Assembly: GCA_003506735.1 (NCBI GenBank) | Contig: DNYS01000268.1 | Span: 10,015-21,495 of the forward strand | Source: Nitrospinota bacterium | Lineage (GTDB): Bacteria; UBA8248 | DNA length: 11,481 nt | Direction: 5' to 3' | Shown: in pieces, positions 1-5,484 of the stretch | Layout: the number at the start of each line of letters is the position of its first letter | Numbering within the stretch: position 1 is the first letter of the stretch | Notes under the pieces: model-generated | The model's input: only the letters and a program-made list of their open reading frames with translations | Told to the model about the DNA's origin: nothing | The model's database searches: none | Program-made: the position numbers and the translations under genes

Positions 1-1246
1 GAGGCTTGACGACCCGGTACTGGGTGACCGGTGTCCCCGGCCGCCAGCCGTGCAGCCGCCCCGTCCGGTGGACGTGGCTCACCTGCATCCGCGTGAGATG
101 GCCCCCGCGCCGGACAAAGAAAGACCCAATGCTCTCCTCGCCCTCCAGCGTCACCGCGTTGGCCACCAGCCTCCCGCCCGGTTTCAGCCGCGACCAGCAG
201 ATCTCCAGCAGTTCTTCGCTCCGCAGTCCTCCGCCGATGAACACCGCATCGGGCGCGGGCAAATCCGCCAGGCAGCCCGGGGCTTCTCCCTGGACGACCC
301 GAAGGCCGGGGACGCCGAGGGCGTCCATGTTGGCCCGGATATTTTCCAGGCGCGATGCCGATTTTTCGATGGCCACCGCCCTCAGGGAGGGATCGGCGCG
401 AAGCCACTCGATCGAGACGGAACCCGATCCGGCACCCACGTCCCAGAGCAGATCGCCCGGCTTCGGCATCAGGGCGGCGAGGGTCAGGATGCGGATCTCG
501 CGTTTCGTGATCTGGCCGTCGTGGCGGAAGCGGGTCTCCTCCAGGCCGGGGAGGAGATGGTTGTCCGCGCCGCCGCCAGCGACGACTTCTACGGCGATCA
601 GGTTCAGGTCCTGAATGTTCTCCGGCGCCGGCGCGGCGGCCAGTTCCTGGGCCGTCAGCCCCGTGCGCGTTTCGTTATCGCCGCCCAGATGGGAGAAGAC
701 ATTCATGCGCGACTCGCCGAACCCTTCCGAACCGAGGAGGGCGGCGATCTTGCCCGGCGAAGTCCGGTCTTCGGTCAGGATGACGAGGCGGGCCTTATCC
801 ACCAGGCGGGGCAGGAGGGAGCGGAGCGGCCTGCCGTGCAGGGAGACGATCCCGGTCTCGGCCAGGGACCAGCCCATCCGGGAGAGCGCCAGGCTGAAGG
901 ATGAGGGGGCGGGAAAGACCCGCATCTCGGCGATGGGGATTTTTTCGGCCAAAAGCGCGCCGATGCCGAAGAAGAAAGGATCGCCCGAGGCGATGACGCA
1001 AACGTTCATCCCCCGGTAGCCCGGAATCCGATCGATGAGGTCTTGCGGGGGCGAGGTCCAGGGGAGCCTGGGGCGGTTGTCTTCGGGAAGAAAGGCGAGA
1101 TGCCGCTCCCCCCCGATGAACATCTCCGCCCCGGCGATGGCATCTAGCGCTCTCTGGCCGAGGCCGTCCAGGCCGTCGTCCCCGATTCCGACAAGCGTCA
1201 GCCAGGGGGACGGGGATGGTCCGGCCCGATTCTCGGGGGGCATCAT
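1..1246 (-). CDS. cobL: Precorrin-6Y C5,15-methyltransferase / decarboxylase CobL (CbiE-CbiT fusion), 3' end cut
   Basis: It methylates C5 and C15 of the corrin ring with S-adenosylmethionine and decarboxylates the C12 acetate, giving precorrin-8. The frame is open from ATG 1246 for 415 codons to the left edge with no stop. Its last visible residues, PVTQYRVVKP, look like the usual CobL C-terminus, so only a few codons should be missing. The N-terminal CbiE domain spans about residues 14-222: VGIGDDGL (19-26), SGDPFFFGIG (87-96), PAPSSFS (112-118). The C-terminal CbiT domain spans about 240-415: ITKREIR (246-252), SAM loop WDVGAGSGS (268-276), FIGGG (336-340). The start overlaps the cobH stop as ATGA, and a second ATG follows at once (1243). 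Length fits the usual 400-415 residues. The fusion occurs in both aerobic and anaerobic routes, so it does not by itself show which is used; CbiET is the equivalent name. Confidence 0.95.
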   Translation of the reverse strand, partial: MMPPENRAGPSPSPWLTLVGIGDDGLDGLGQRALDAIAGAEMFIGGERHLAFLPEDNRPRLPWTSPPQDLIDRIPGYRGMNVCVIASGDPFFFGIGALLAEKIPIAEMRVFPAPSSFSLALSRMGWSLAETGIVSLHGRPLRSLLPRLVDKARLVILTEDRTSPGKIAALLGSEGFGESRMNVFSHLGGDNETRTGLTAQELAAAPAPENIQDLNLIAVEVVAGGGADNHLLPGLEETRFRHDGQITKREIRILTLAALMPKPGDLLWDVGAGSGSVSIEWLRADPSLRAVAIEKSASRLENIRANMDALGVPGLRVVQGEAPGCLADLPAPDAVFIGGGLRSEELLEICWSRLKPGGRLVANAVTLEGEESIGSFFVRRGGHLTRMQVSHVHRTGRLHGWRPGTPVTQYRVVKP

Positions 1247-1890
1247 GCGCCGCCTTTTAGCTGGCGCGTGGCCTCGAAGGCAAGGGCGTTCAGCGCCGCC
1301 GCCGCGATCGCGCTCCCGCCCTGCCTTCCGGTCAGCGTGATGTAGGGGACCTCCCCGCCTCTGGCAATGAGTTCCTCCTTCGATTCGGCGGCCCCGACAA
1401 ACCCGACCGGAAACCCCAGAATCAGCGCGGGAGGCGCGAGGCCCCCGTCCAGCATTTCGAGAAGGTGAAACAAGGCAGTGGGTGCGTTTCCGATAACGGC
1501 GACAGCGCCGGGAAGGTGCTTGGCGGCCAGCTCCATCCCGGCGGCGGAGCGGGTGTTGCCGATCTTTCGGGCATGGCCCGTCGCGTCGCCGGCCGAGAGG
1601 GCGCAGGTCACGGGATTCGCGGCGGGAAGAAGGCGGCGGATCACCCCTCTTTCGGTCATCTCGCCATCGCAGACAATTCGCGCGCCGGATCGCAGCGCCT
1701 CGATGCCGGCCTCCGCCGCTCCCTCCGAGGCCGCTATCCGGGGCAGGATGTCCACTGTTCCGCAGGCGTGAATCATCCGCGTGGCGGCGGCGGCCATGGC
1801 GGGGCTGTAGCCCGACAGGTCCGCCTCTTCTCGAATGATGGCCAGGGAGCGCTCGAAAATCTCTTCCGGGCTCCGGCAATAGTCGATCAT
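1243..1890 (-). CDS. cobH: Precorrin-8X methylmutase CobH/CbiC
   Basis: It moves the methyl group from C11 to C12, converting precorrin-8X to hydrogenobyrinic acid (or the cobalt form in the anaerobic route); it is soluble. The 215-residue product is close to the family norm of about 210. MIHACG (39-44) carries the histidine (H41) matching the catalytic His43 of Pseudomonas denitrificans CobH. Further family blocks are CDGEM (74-78), IGNTRSA (110-116), IGNAPTALF (133-141), GFPVGFVGAAESK (159-171) and GRQGGSA (188-194), the last usually GR(R/L)GGSA. I place the start at ATG 1890 because AAGGTGG lies 8 bases before it. The upstream ATG at 1908 overlaps the cbiX stop as ATGA and would add six residues (MKVDRT); it has only a weak ribosome site. 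The stop overlaps the cobL start. Function is secure; only the start is uncertain. Confidence 0.95.
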   Translation of the reverse strand: MIDYCRSPEEIFERSLAIIREEADLSGYSPAMAAAATRMIHACGTVDILPRIAASEGAAEAGIEALRSGARIVCDGEMTERGVIRRLLPAANPVTCALSAGDATGHARKIGNTRSAAGMELAAKHLPGAVAVIGNAPTALFHLLEMLDGGLAPPALILGFPVGFVGAAESKEELIARGGEVPYITLTGRQGGSAIAAAALNALAFEATRQLKGGA

Positions 1891-1898
1891 CGTCCGGT

Positions 1899-1905
1899 CC
1901 ACCTT
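1899..1905 (-). promoter_or_regulatory. Ribosome binding site deciding the cobH start
   Basis: AAGGTGG, read on the minus strand, ends 8 bases before ATG 1890, which is ideal spacing. It falls downstream of the competing ATG 1908, so it supports the shorter CobH. It starts inside the cbiX stop codon, so ribosomes finishing cbiX pass directly over it. Confidence 0.5.
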
Positions 1906-2930
1906 CATTCTTTTTTCATGCTGAGCGGCCCCAGCGGGTGATCCGCGTGGGGGTAGGGATGATGGTGCCCGCCATCGTGCGTGTGGGCATGGCCGTGCCC
2001 GTGATCGTGCGCGCCGTCTCCGCTTCCACTCCCGGCGGGCGCCTCCGCCGCGCCGGTCCCGATGCCCTCTACGTGATGATGGTGGCTTTCCTGGACCAGG
2101 CCGACCTGATCCTCGAATCCGAGGAACTGTTCGCGGTACTTGCATAGCTGGCAGTTCATGTTGTTCTCGCCGTCCAGGATTTCCTGAACGCGGTCGGCGA
2201 AACAATCCAGCACCAGGGGGTGATCGTTCAGGTATTCGGCTTTGATGAATTCGATGTCCGGATGCCGCGCGGCGACCTCGTCGGTGTGGTCGTAGATGCG
2301 CTGCACCAAGACGCCGGTAAATAGGAAATAGGGAAAGACGAGAATCCGCTTGTAGCCGAGCTTGGCCGCTTGCTCCAGGCCCGGCTGGACGAGGGGGAAG
2401 GTCACGCCCGAATAGCACACCTCCCCCCACCCGAAGCCCATCCCCTCCCAGAGCATCCGCATCACCTTGGAGACGTTCGAGTTGGCGTCCGGGTCCGAGG
2501 CGCCCCGCCCGACGACCATCAGGAGAGTTTCGTGCCTGGAAACATCCGGCGCGCTTTTCGCGAGGGCCGCTTCGATCCGGTCTCCGGCGGCGCGGATCAA
2601 CTTCAGGTCGATTCCGAGCTCCCGGCCGTACTCGATCCGGATTCCCTCGTGCCCGGCCTGATAGCGGTTCAGGACGGAGGGGATGTCGTTCTTCGCGTGG
2701 CCCGCCGCGAACAGCATCCCCGGAACGGCGAGGACGCGGCTCACCCCTTTTTGGAGAAGGGCATCGAGCCCATCCCGGATGATCGGGGTGGCGAATTCCA
2801 GAAATCCCCACTCCGTCTCCATATGGGGAATCCGCTCCCGCAGCCCCCGGGCGACGGATTGGAATTCAACGACGGCCCGCTCGTCCCGGCTGCCGTGGCC
2901 GCATACCATCACCCCTATCTTTTCGTCCAT
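1905..2930 (-). CDS. cbiX: Sirohydrochlorin cobaltochelatase, long form (CbiX-L)
   Basis: CbiX inserts Co2+ into sirohydrochlorin (factor II), the first committed step of the early-cobalt B12 route; it acts in the cytosol without ATP. The protein is 341 residues. CGHGSRD (10-16) holds the N-terminal active-site histidine H12, and AAGHAKNDIP (75-84) the second, H78. The CbiX fold repeats in a second half, about 136-250. A tail follows with M258-N-C260-Q-L-C263, the MxCxxC motif that houses a 4Fe-4S centre in Bacillus megaterium CbiX-L, then a Gly/Ala/His-rich stretch with 15 histidines between 283 and 331. I chose ATG 2930 over ATG 2936 because AGGTGG ends 7 bases before it. The gene follows cobO by about 52 bases and runs into cobH. 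Related chelatases load iron (SirB) or nickel (CfbA); the operon makes cobalt the best guess. Confidence 0.93.
   Translation of the reverse strand: MDEKIGVMVCGHGSRDERAVVEFQSVARGLRERIPHMETEWGFLEFATPIIRDGLDALLQKGVSRVLAVPGMLFAAGHAKNDIPSVLNRYQAGHEGIRIEYGRELGIDLKLIRAAGDRIEAALAKSAPDVSRHETLLMVVGRGASDPDANSNVSKVMRMLWEGMGFGWGEVCYSGVTFPLVQPGLEQAAKLGYKRILVFPYFLFTGVLVQRIYDHTDEVAARHPDIEFIKAEYLNDHPLVLDCFADRVQEILDGENNMNCQLCKYREQFLGFEDQVGLVQESHHHHVEGIGTGAAEAPAGSGSGDGAHDHGHGHAHTHDGGHHHPYPHADHPLGPLSMKKE
1938..2159 (-). other. Metal-binding tail of CbiX: MxCxxC motif and His-rich stretch
   Basis: This part of cbiX codes for the MxCxxC motif (codons 258-263, positions 2142-2159) and the His-rich tail (codons 283-331, positions 1938-2084). 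The tail has one run of four histidines, then alternating H-x-H spacing. In characterised long CbiX proteins the cysteines bind an Fe-S centre. Binding of cobalt or nickel by the histidines is inferred from composition. Confidence 0.75.
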
Positions 2931-2936
2931 TTTCAT

Positions 2937-2943
2937 TCCACCT
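2937..2943 (-). promoter_or_regulatory. Ribosome binding site deciding the cbiX start
   Basis: AGGTGGA on the minus strand directly abuts ATG 2936, too close to serve it well. Its AGGTGG core ends 7 bases before ATG 2930. This supports the second ATG as the true start and a protein beginning MDEKIG. Confidence 0.5.
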
Positions 2944-2988
2944 ATTTTAAAATCGGCTCACAATAATCAACCGGCCATCCGCCGCACG

Positions 2989-3582
2989 CTAAAACTCCAC
3001 CCCCTTTTGCGCCTTGATTCCGGCGCGGTAGGGATGCTTCACCATTTTCATCTCGGTCACCAGGTCGGCCAGTTCGATCAACTCATCCTTGGCCCCCCGC
3101 CCGGTGAGCACCACATGGATCATTTCCCGCTTGCCGCGAAGCGCTTCGAGAACCTCTTCGAGATCGAGTTGCTTCAGGCGGACGGCCACGTTGATCTCGT
3201 CCAGGATCACCATCCCGATGTCCGGGCGGTTCATGAGCTCCTTCGATTTCGCCCACGCCTTTTCGGCCGCCCGCCGGTCCAGCTCCTGGTCCTGGGTAAT
3301 CCAGGAAAATCCCTCGCCCATCCGGTGCCATTCGACCGCATCGCCGAACGATTTCATCGCCTCGACCTCCCCGGAGGCGATGGCCCCCTTCACGAACTGA
3401 ACGACCCCCGCCCGCAGGCCGTGATGAACCGCGCGGAGAAGCATCCCGAAGGCGGCCGTGCTTTTTCCTTTTCCAGAGCCCGTGTGGACGATGATCAGGC
3501 CTTTTTCCTCGGTGGCGGCGGCTTGGCGTTTTTCGTAGGACTTTTTGATGCGCTCGGCTTTTTCCTTATATTCATCGCTCAT
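2989..3582 (-). CDS. cobO: ATP:corrinoid adenosyltransferase CobO (CobA/BtuR family)
   Basis: It transfers the 5'-deoxyadenosyl group of ATP to the reduced Co(I) corrinoid, forming the Co-C bond of adenosylated corrinoids; it is cytosolic. The product is 197 residues, typical for the family. Visible motifs are the P-loop GSGKGKST (35-42), GEGFSW (89-94), the Walker-B-like VILDEIN (125-131), TGRGA (160-164), ADLVTEM (172-178) and the C-terminal signature GIKAQKGVEF (188-197). A charged, Lys/Glu-rich N-terminal helix (about 1-20) precedes the P-loop. The start has a strong ribosome site 8 bases upstream and lies 39 bases after the chelatase stop. CobO acts after cobalt is in the ring, so its place next to the late chelatase is fitting. 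It lacks the features of the unrelated PduO and EutT adenosyltransferases. Confidence 0.96.
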   Translation of the reverse strand: MSDEYKEKAERIKKSYEKRQAAATEEKGLIIVHTGSGKGKSTAAFGMLLRAVHHGLRAGVVQFVKGAIASGEVEAMKSFGDAVEWHRMGEGFSWITQDQELDRRAAEKAWAKSKELMNRPDIGMVILDEINVAVRLKQLDLEEVLEALRGKREMIHVVLTGRGAKDELIELADLVTEMKMVKHPYRAGIKAQKGVEF

Positions 3583-3588
3583 GGCGGG

Positions 3589-3597
3589 TTCTCCTTT
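3589..3597 (-). promoter_or_regulatory. Strong ribosome binding site of cobO
   Basis: AAAGGAGAA on the minus strand has its GGAG ending 8 bases before ATG 3582. It is one of the strongest sites in the window and lies in the 39-base gap after the chelatase gene, so cobO can be initiated independently of upstream translation. Confidence 0.65.
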
Positions 3598-3621
3598 TTC
3601 GGGTTCCGTTCCGATGCGCCG

Positions 3622-5484
3622 CTAGGCGGCGTCCAGCAATCGCCGGATTCTTCCTGGCCGAAGCTCCTCGAGCGTCAGGCATGGAACGTTCAGCCCCCTG
3701 GCCCACGTTCCCATCATACCGAGGCGAAGGTGCCCTTCCTCGGTATCGACAAATAATAGGTCCGCTCCGGCCTGGCTCAAATGATGAAGCTCCCGCTCCG
3801 CCGACCGAATGGGGTCCAGCCCGCCGATCCCCGCCGTCGGCCGGCCATCGGAGACCAAAACCACGGAGGGCAATATTCCCGGATGGCGGCGGCGCGAATG
3901 GAGAAGCGCCTCGCCGGCCATGCGGAGACCCTGGGCGAGAGGGGTTTTTCCGCCGGTGGGAAGCTCGCGCACGCTTTGCTGCACCCGGCGGACGCTCCGC
4001 GTTGGGGGCAGAATCAACCGGGCATCGGTTCCCTGGAACACGATCAGGCCCACCTCGTCGCGCTTTTGATAGGCCTCGTCGAGCAGTCCCAATAAAACGC
4101 CCTTGGTCAGCTCCATCCGGCGGCGCGCGCCCATGGAACGGCTGGCGTCCAGGACGAAAAGATAGAGCCGGCGGAGGGGCGGTTTCCGGACCTTGACCCG
4201 GATGTCTCCGGGCTGGATGAAAATTCCTGGCGCATCCGGGTTTTTGCTCCCGCCGCGCAGCACCGCCGCGCGAAGGGTGGCGTCCAGCGCGAGGTCCGAT
4301 GGTTTTCCCTTCGGCATCCGCGCGCGGACATAGGGCCCCAGGCGAGAGCCCGTTTGCTCGAATCCGCCGCGTCCGCCGGGGGCGTTTTGGGAGCGGCGCA
4401 TCCGGGCCTCGGGCTGGGGAATAGGAACCGGACCCTCGGATTGCGGATCGAACCGGCGCAGGCCGTCCTCTTGCGGGGGGGTCGAATTTTCTAGTTGCTC
4501 TTGGGGGCGCTCCTTGGGCCGTTCCTTGGGGCGGGGCGGGGGAGGCGGCGGCTGGGGCGGATCGCCCCTTCGGTGCGCCAGGGCAAATTCCTGCACCCGC
4601 GCGATGTCCTCCGGCCCGGCCGCCGGGCGGCCCTCCCAGGCGGCCAGCGCCATGGCGCTCTTTCGGATCACGATGTCGGCGCGGAGGCCTTCGACATTCT
4701 CGCGGCAGCAGAGCTCTGAGATCCCCTCCGCGATGGCGTCCGGAATCACGATATCCGGCAGGCGCTCCTTGGCCCGCCGGATTTTTTCGCGAAGGGTGTC
4801 GTTCTCGGCGCTCCATTGCCCGGCGAAGGCATCCGGGTCCCTCTCAAAGGCGATGGCCCGCCGGACGACCTCGCTCCGCATCGCGGGGTCGGCGATGTTT
4901 CCGGCCCGGACCGAGAGGCCGAACCGGTCGAGGAGCTGGGGGCGGAGCTCTCCCTCCTCGGGGTTCATCGTGCCGATGAGAATGAAGCGGGCCGGATGGC
5001 GCACGGAGATTCCCTCGCGCTCGACCCGGTTGACCCCGCTCGCGGCCACGTCGAGCAGGATGTCCACGAGATGGTCCGGCAGGAGGTTCACCTCGTCCAG
5101 GTACAAAATGCCGCCGTTCGCCCGCGCCAGGAGGCCGGGGTCGAGGCGCTTCTCGCCGCGCCGGACGGCTTTTTCCAGATCGATCGAGCCGAGGACGCGG
5201 TCCTCGGTCGCCCCGAGGGGGAGGGATACGAAGGGGGTGGGCATCTCTTCGATTTGGACGTCCCCGCATTCCCCGCACAAATCGCCGGGCGCGCACGAGA
5301 ACGCGCAGTTGGCGTTGGCCCGGATCGGCGGGAGGAGCCCGGCCAGCCCCCGCGAGGCGCTGGATTTTCCCGAGCCCTTGACCCCCGAGATCAGGACGCC
5401 GCCGATCCCCGGATTGATTCCGTTCAGGAGGAGGGCGAGCTTCATGTCTTCCTGGCCCACGATGGCCGCAAAGGGATAGTGCAT
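3622..5484 (-). CDS. Chelatase motor subunit, fused AAA+ ATPase and VWA domain (ChlI-ChlD type, partner of CobN)
   Basis: It probably supplies ATP-driven motor function to CobN for cobalt insertion, doing the work of CobS plus CobT in one chain. The 620 residues hold an AAA+ domain (1-300): Walker A GVKGSGKS (34-41), Walker B ILYLDEVN (126-133), sensor GTMNPEEG (171-178) and arginine-finger region LLDRFGL (184-190). A proline- and charge-rich linker (about 307-380) leads to a VWA domain (437-620) with an intact MIDAS: DASRS (446-450), T514 and D546. Four cysteines (60, 64, 70, 73) sit in the AAA+ insert. It overlaps the cobN stop by one base (TGATG) and has a strong ribosome site inside cobN. 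The same family serves as magnesium chelatase ChlI/ChlD; adjacency to cobN and lack of chlorophyll genes favour cobalt. No symbol is given because the family is variously called bchD, chlD or chlID. Confidence 0.93.
   Translation of the reverse strand: MHYPFAAIVGQEDMKLALLLNGINPGIGGVLISGVKGSGKSSASRGLAGLLPPIRANANCAFSCAPGDLCGECGDVQIEEMPTPFVSLPLGATEDRVLGSIDLEKAVRRGEKRLDPGLLARANGGILYLDEVNLLPDHLVDILLDVAASGVNRVEREGISVRHPARFILIGTMNPEEGELRPQLLDRFGLSVRAGNIADPAMRSEVVRRAIAFERDPDAFAGQWSAENDTLREKIRRAKERLPDIVIPDAIAEGISELCCRENVEGLRADIVIRKSAMALAAWEGRPAAGPEDIARVQEFALAHRRGDPPQPPPPPPRPKERPKERPQEQLENSTPPQEDGLRRFDPQSEGPVPIPQPEARMRRSQNAPGGRGGFEQTGSRLGPYVRARMPKGKPSDLALDATLRAAVLRGGSKNPDAPGIFIQPGDIRVKVRKPPLRRLYLFVLDASRSMGARRRMELTKGVLLGLLDEAYQKRDEVGLIVFQGTDARLILPPTRSVRRVQQSVRELPTGGKTPLAQGLRMAGEALLHSRRRHPGILPSVVLVSDGRPTAGIGGLDPIRSAERELHHLSQAGADLLFVDTEEGHLRLGMMGTWARGLNVPCLTLEELRPGRIRRLLDAA
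4498..4533 (-). repeat. Three 12-base imperfect tandem repeats coding R-P-(K/Q)-E in the chelatase linker
   Basis: Codons 318-329 of the fused chelatase read RPKE-RPKE-RPQE. At DNA level these are three near-identical 12-base units (CGCCCCAAGGAA, CGGCCCAAGGAG, CGCCCCCAAGAG). They follow six consecutive prolines (312-317). The repeat keeps frame and probably arose by local duplication in a flexible linker. Confidence 0.8.

Noticed and set aside
1909..2811. Upstream extension of the cobH frame through most of cbiX as a much longer cobH protein.
   Set aside because: The extension is the out-of-frame reading of cbiX, is rich in Arg, Pro and Gly, and has no homology I recognise; CobH homologues begin near the MIDYCRS region.
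2944..2970. Promoter-like TTGATT and TAAAAT (minus strand) in the AT-rich gap before cbiX, including a 10-base palindrome ATTTTAAAAT (2944-2953).
   Set aside because: The spacer is only 15 bases and the -10-like box ends 7 bases before ATG 2936, so a transcript would start almost at the start codon and lose the ribosome site. The gap is simply the most AT-rich spot in the window.
4475..4481. A run of seven C (minus strand) in the chelatase linker as a programmed frameshift site giving a separate ATPase subunit, as proposed for some chlD genes.
   Set aside because: Neither alternative frame meets a stop soon after the run, so slippage would give a long low-complexity extension and not a defined small subunit. 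No obvious stimulatory element was seen.
3572..4816. A 414-codon alternative frame on the minus strand within the chelatase gene.
   Set aside because: It overlaps the VWA half of an intact, motif-complete chelatase gene, and its translation is low-complexity Arg/Pro-rich sequence.
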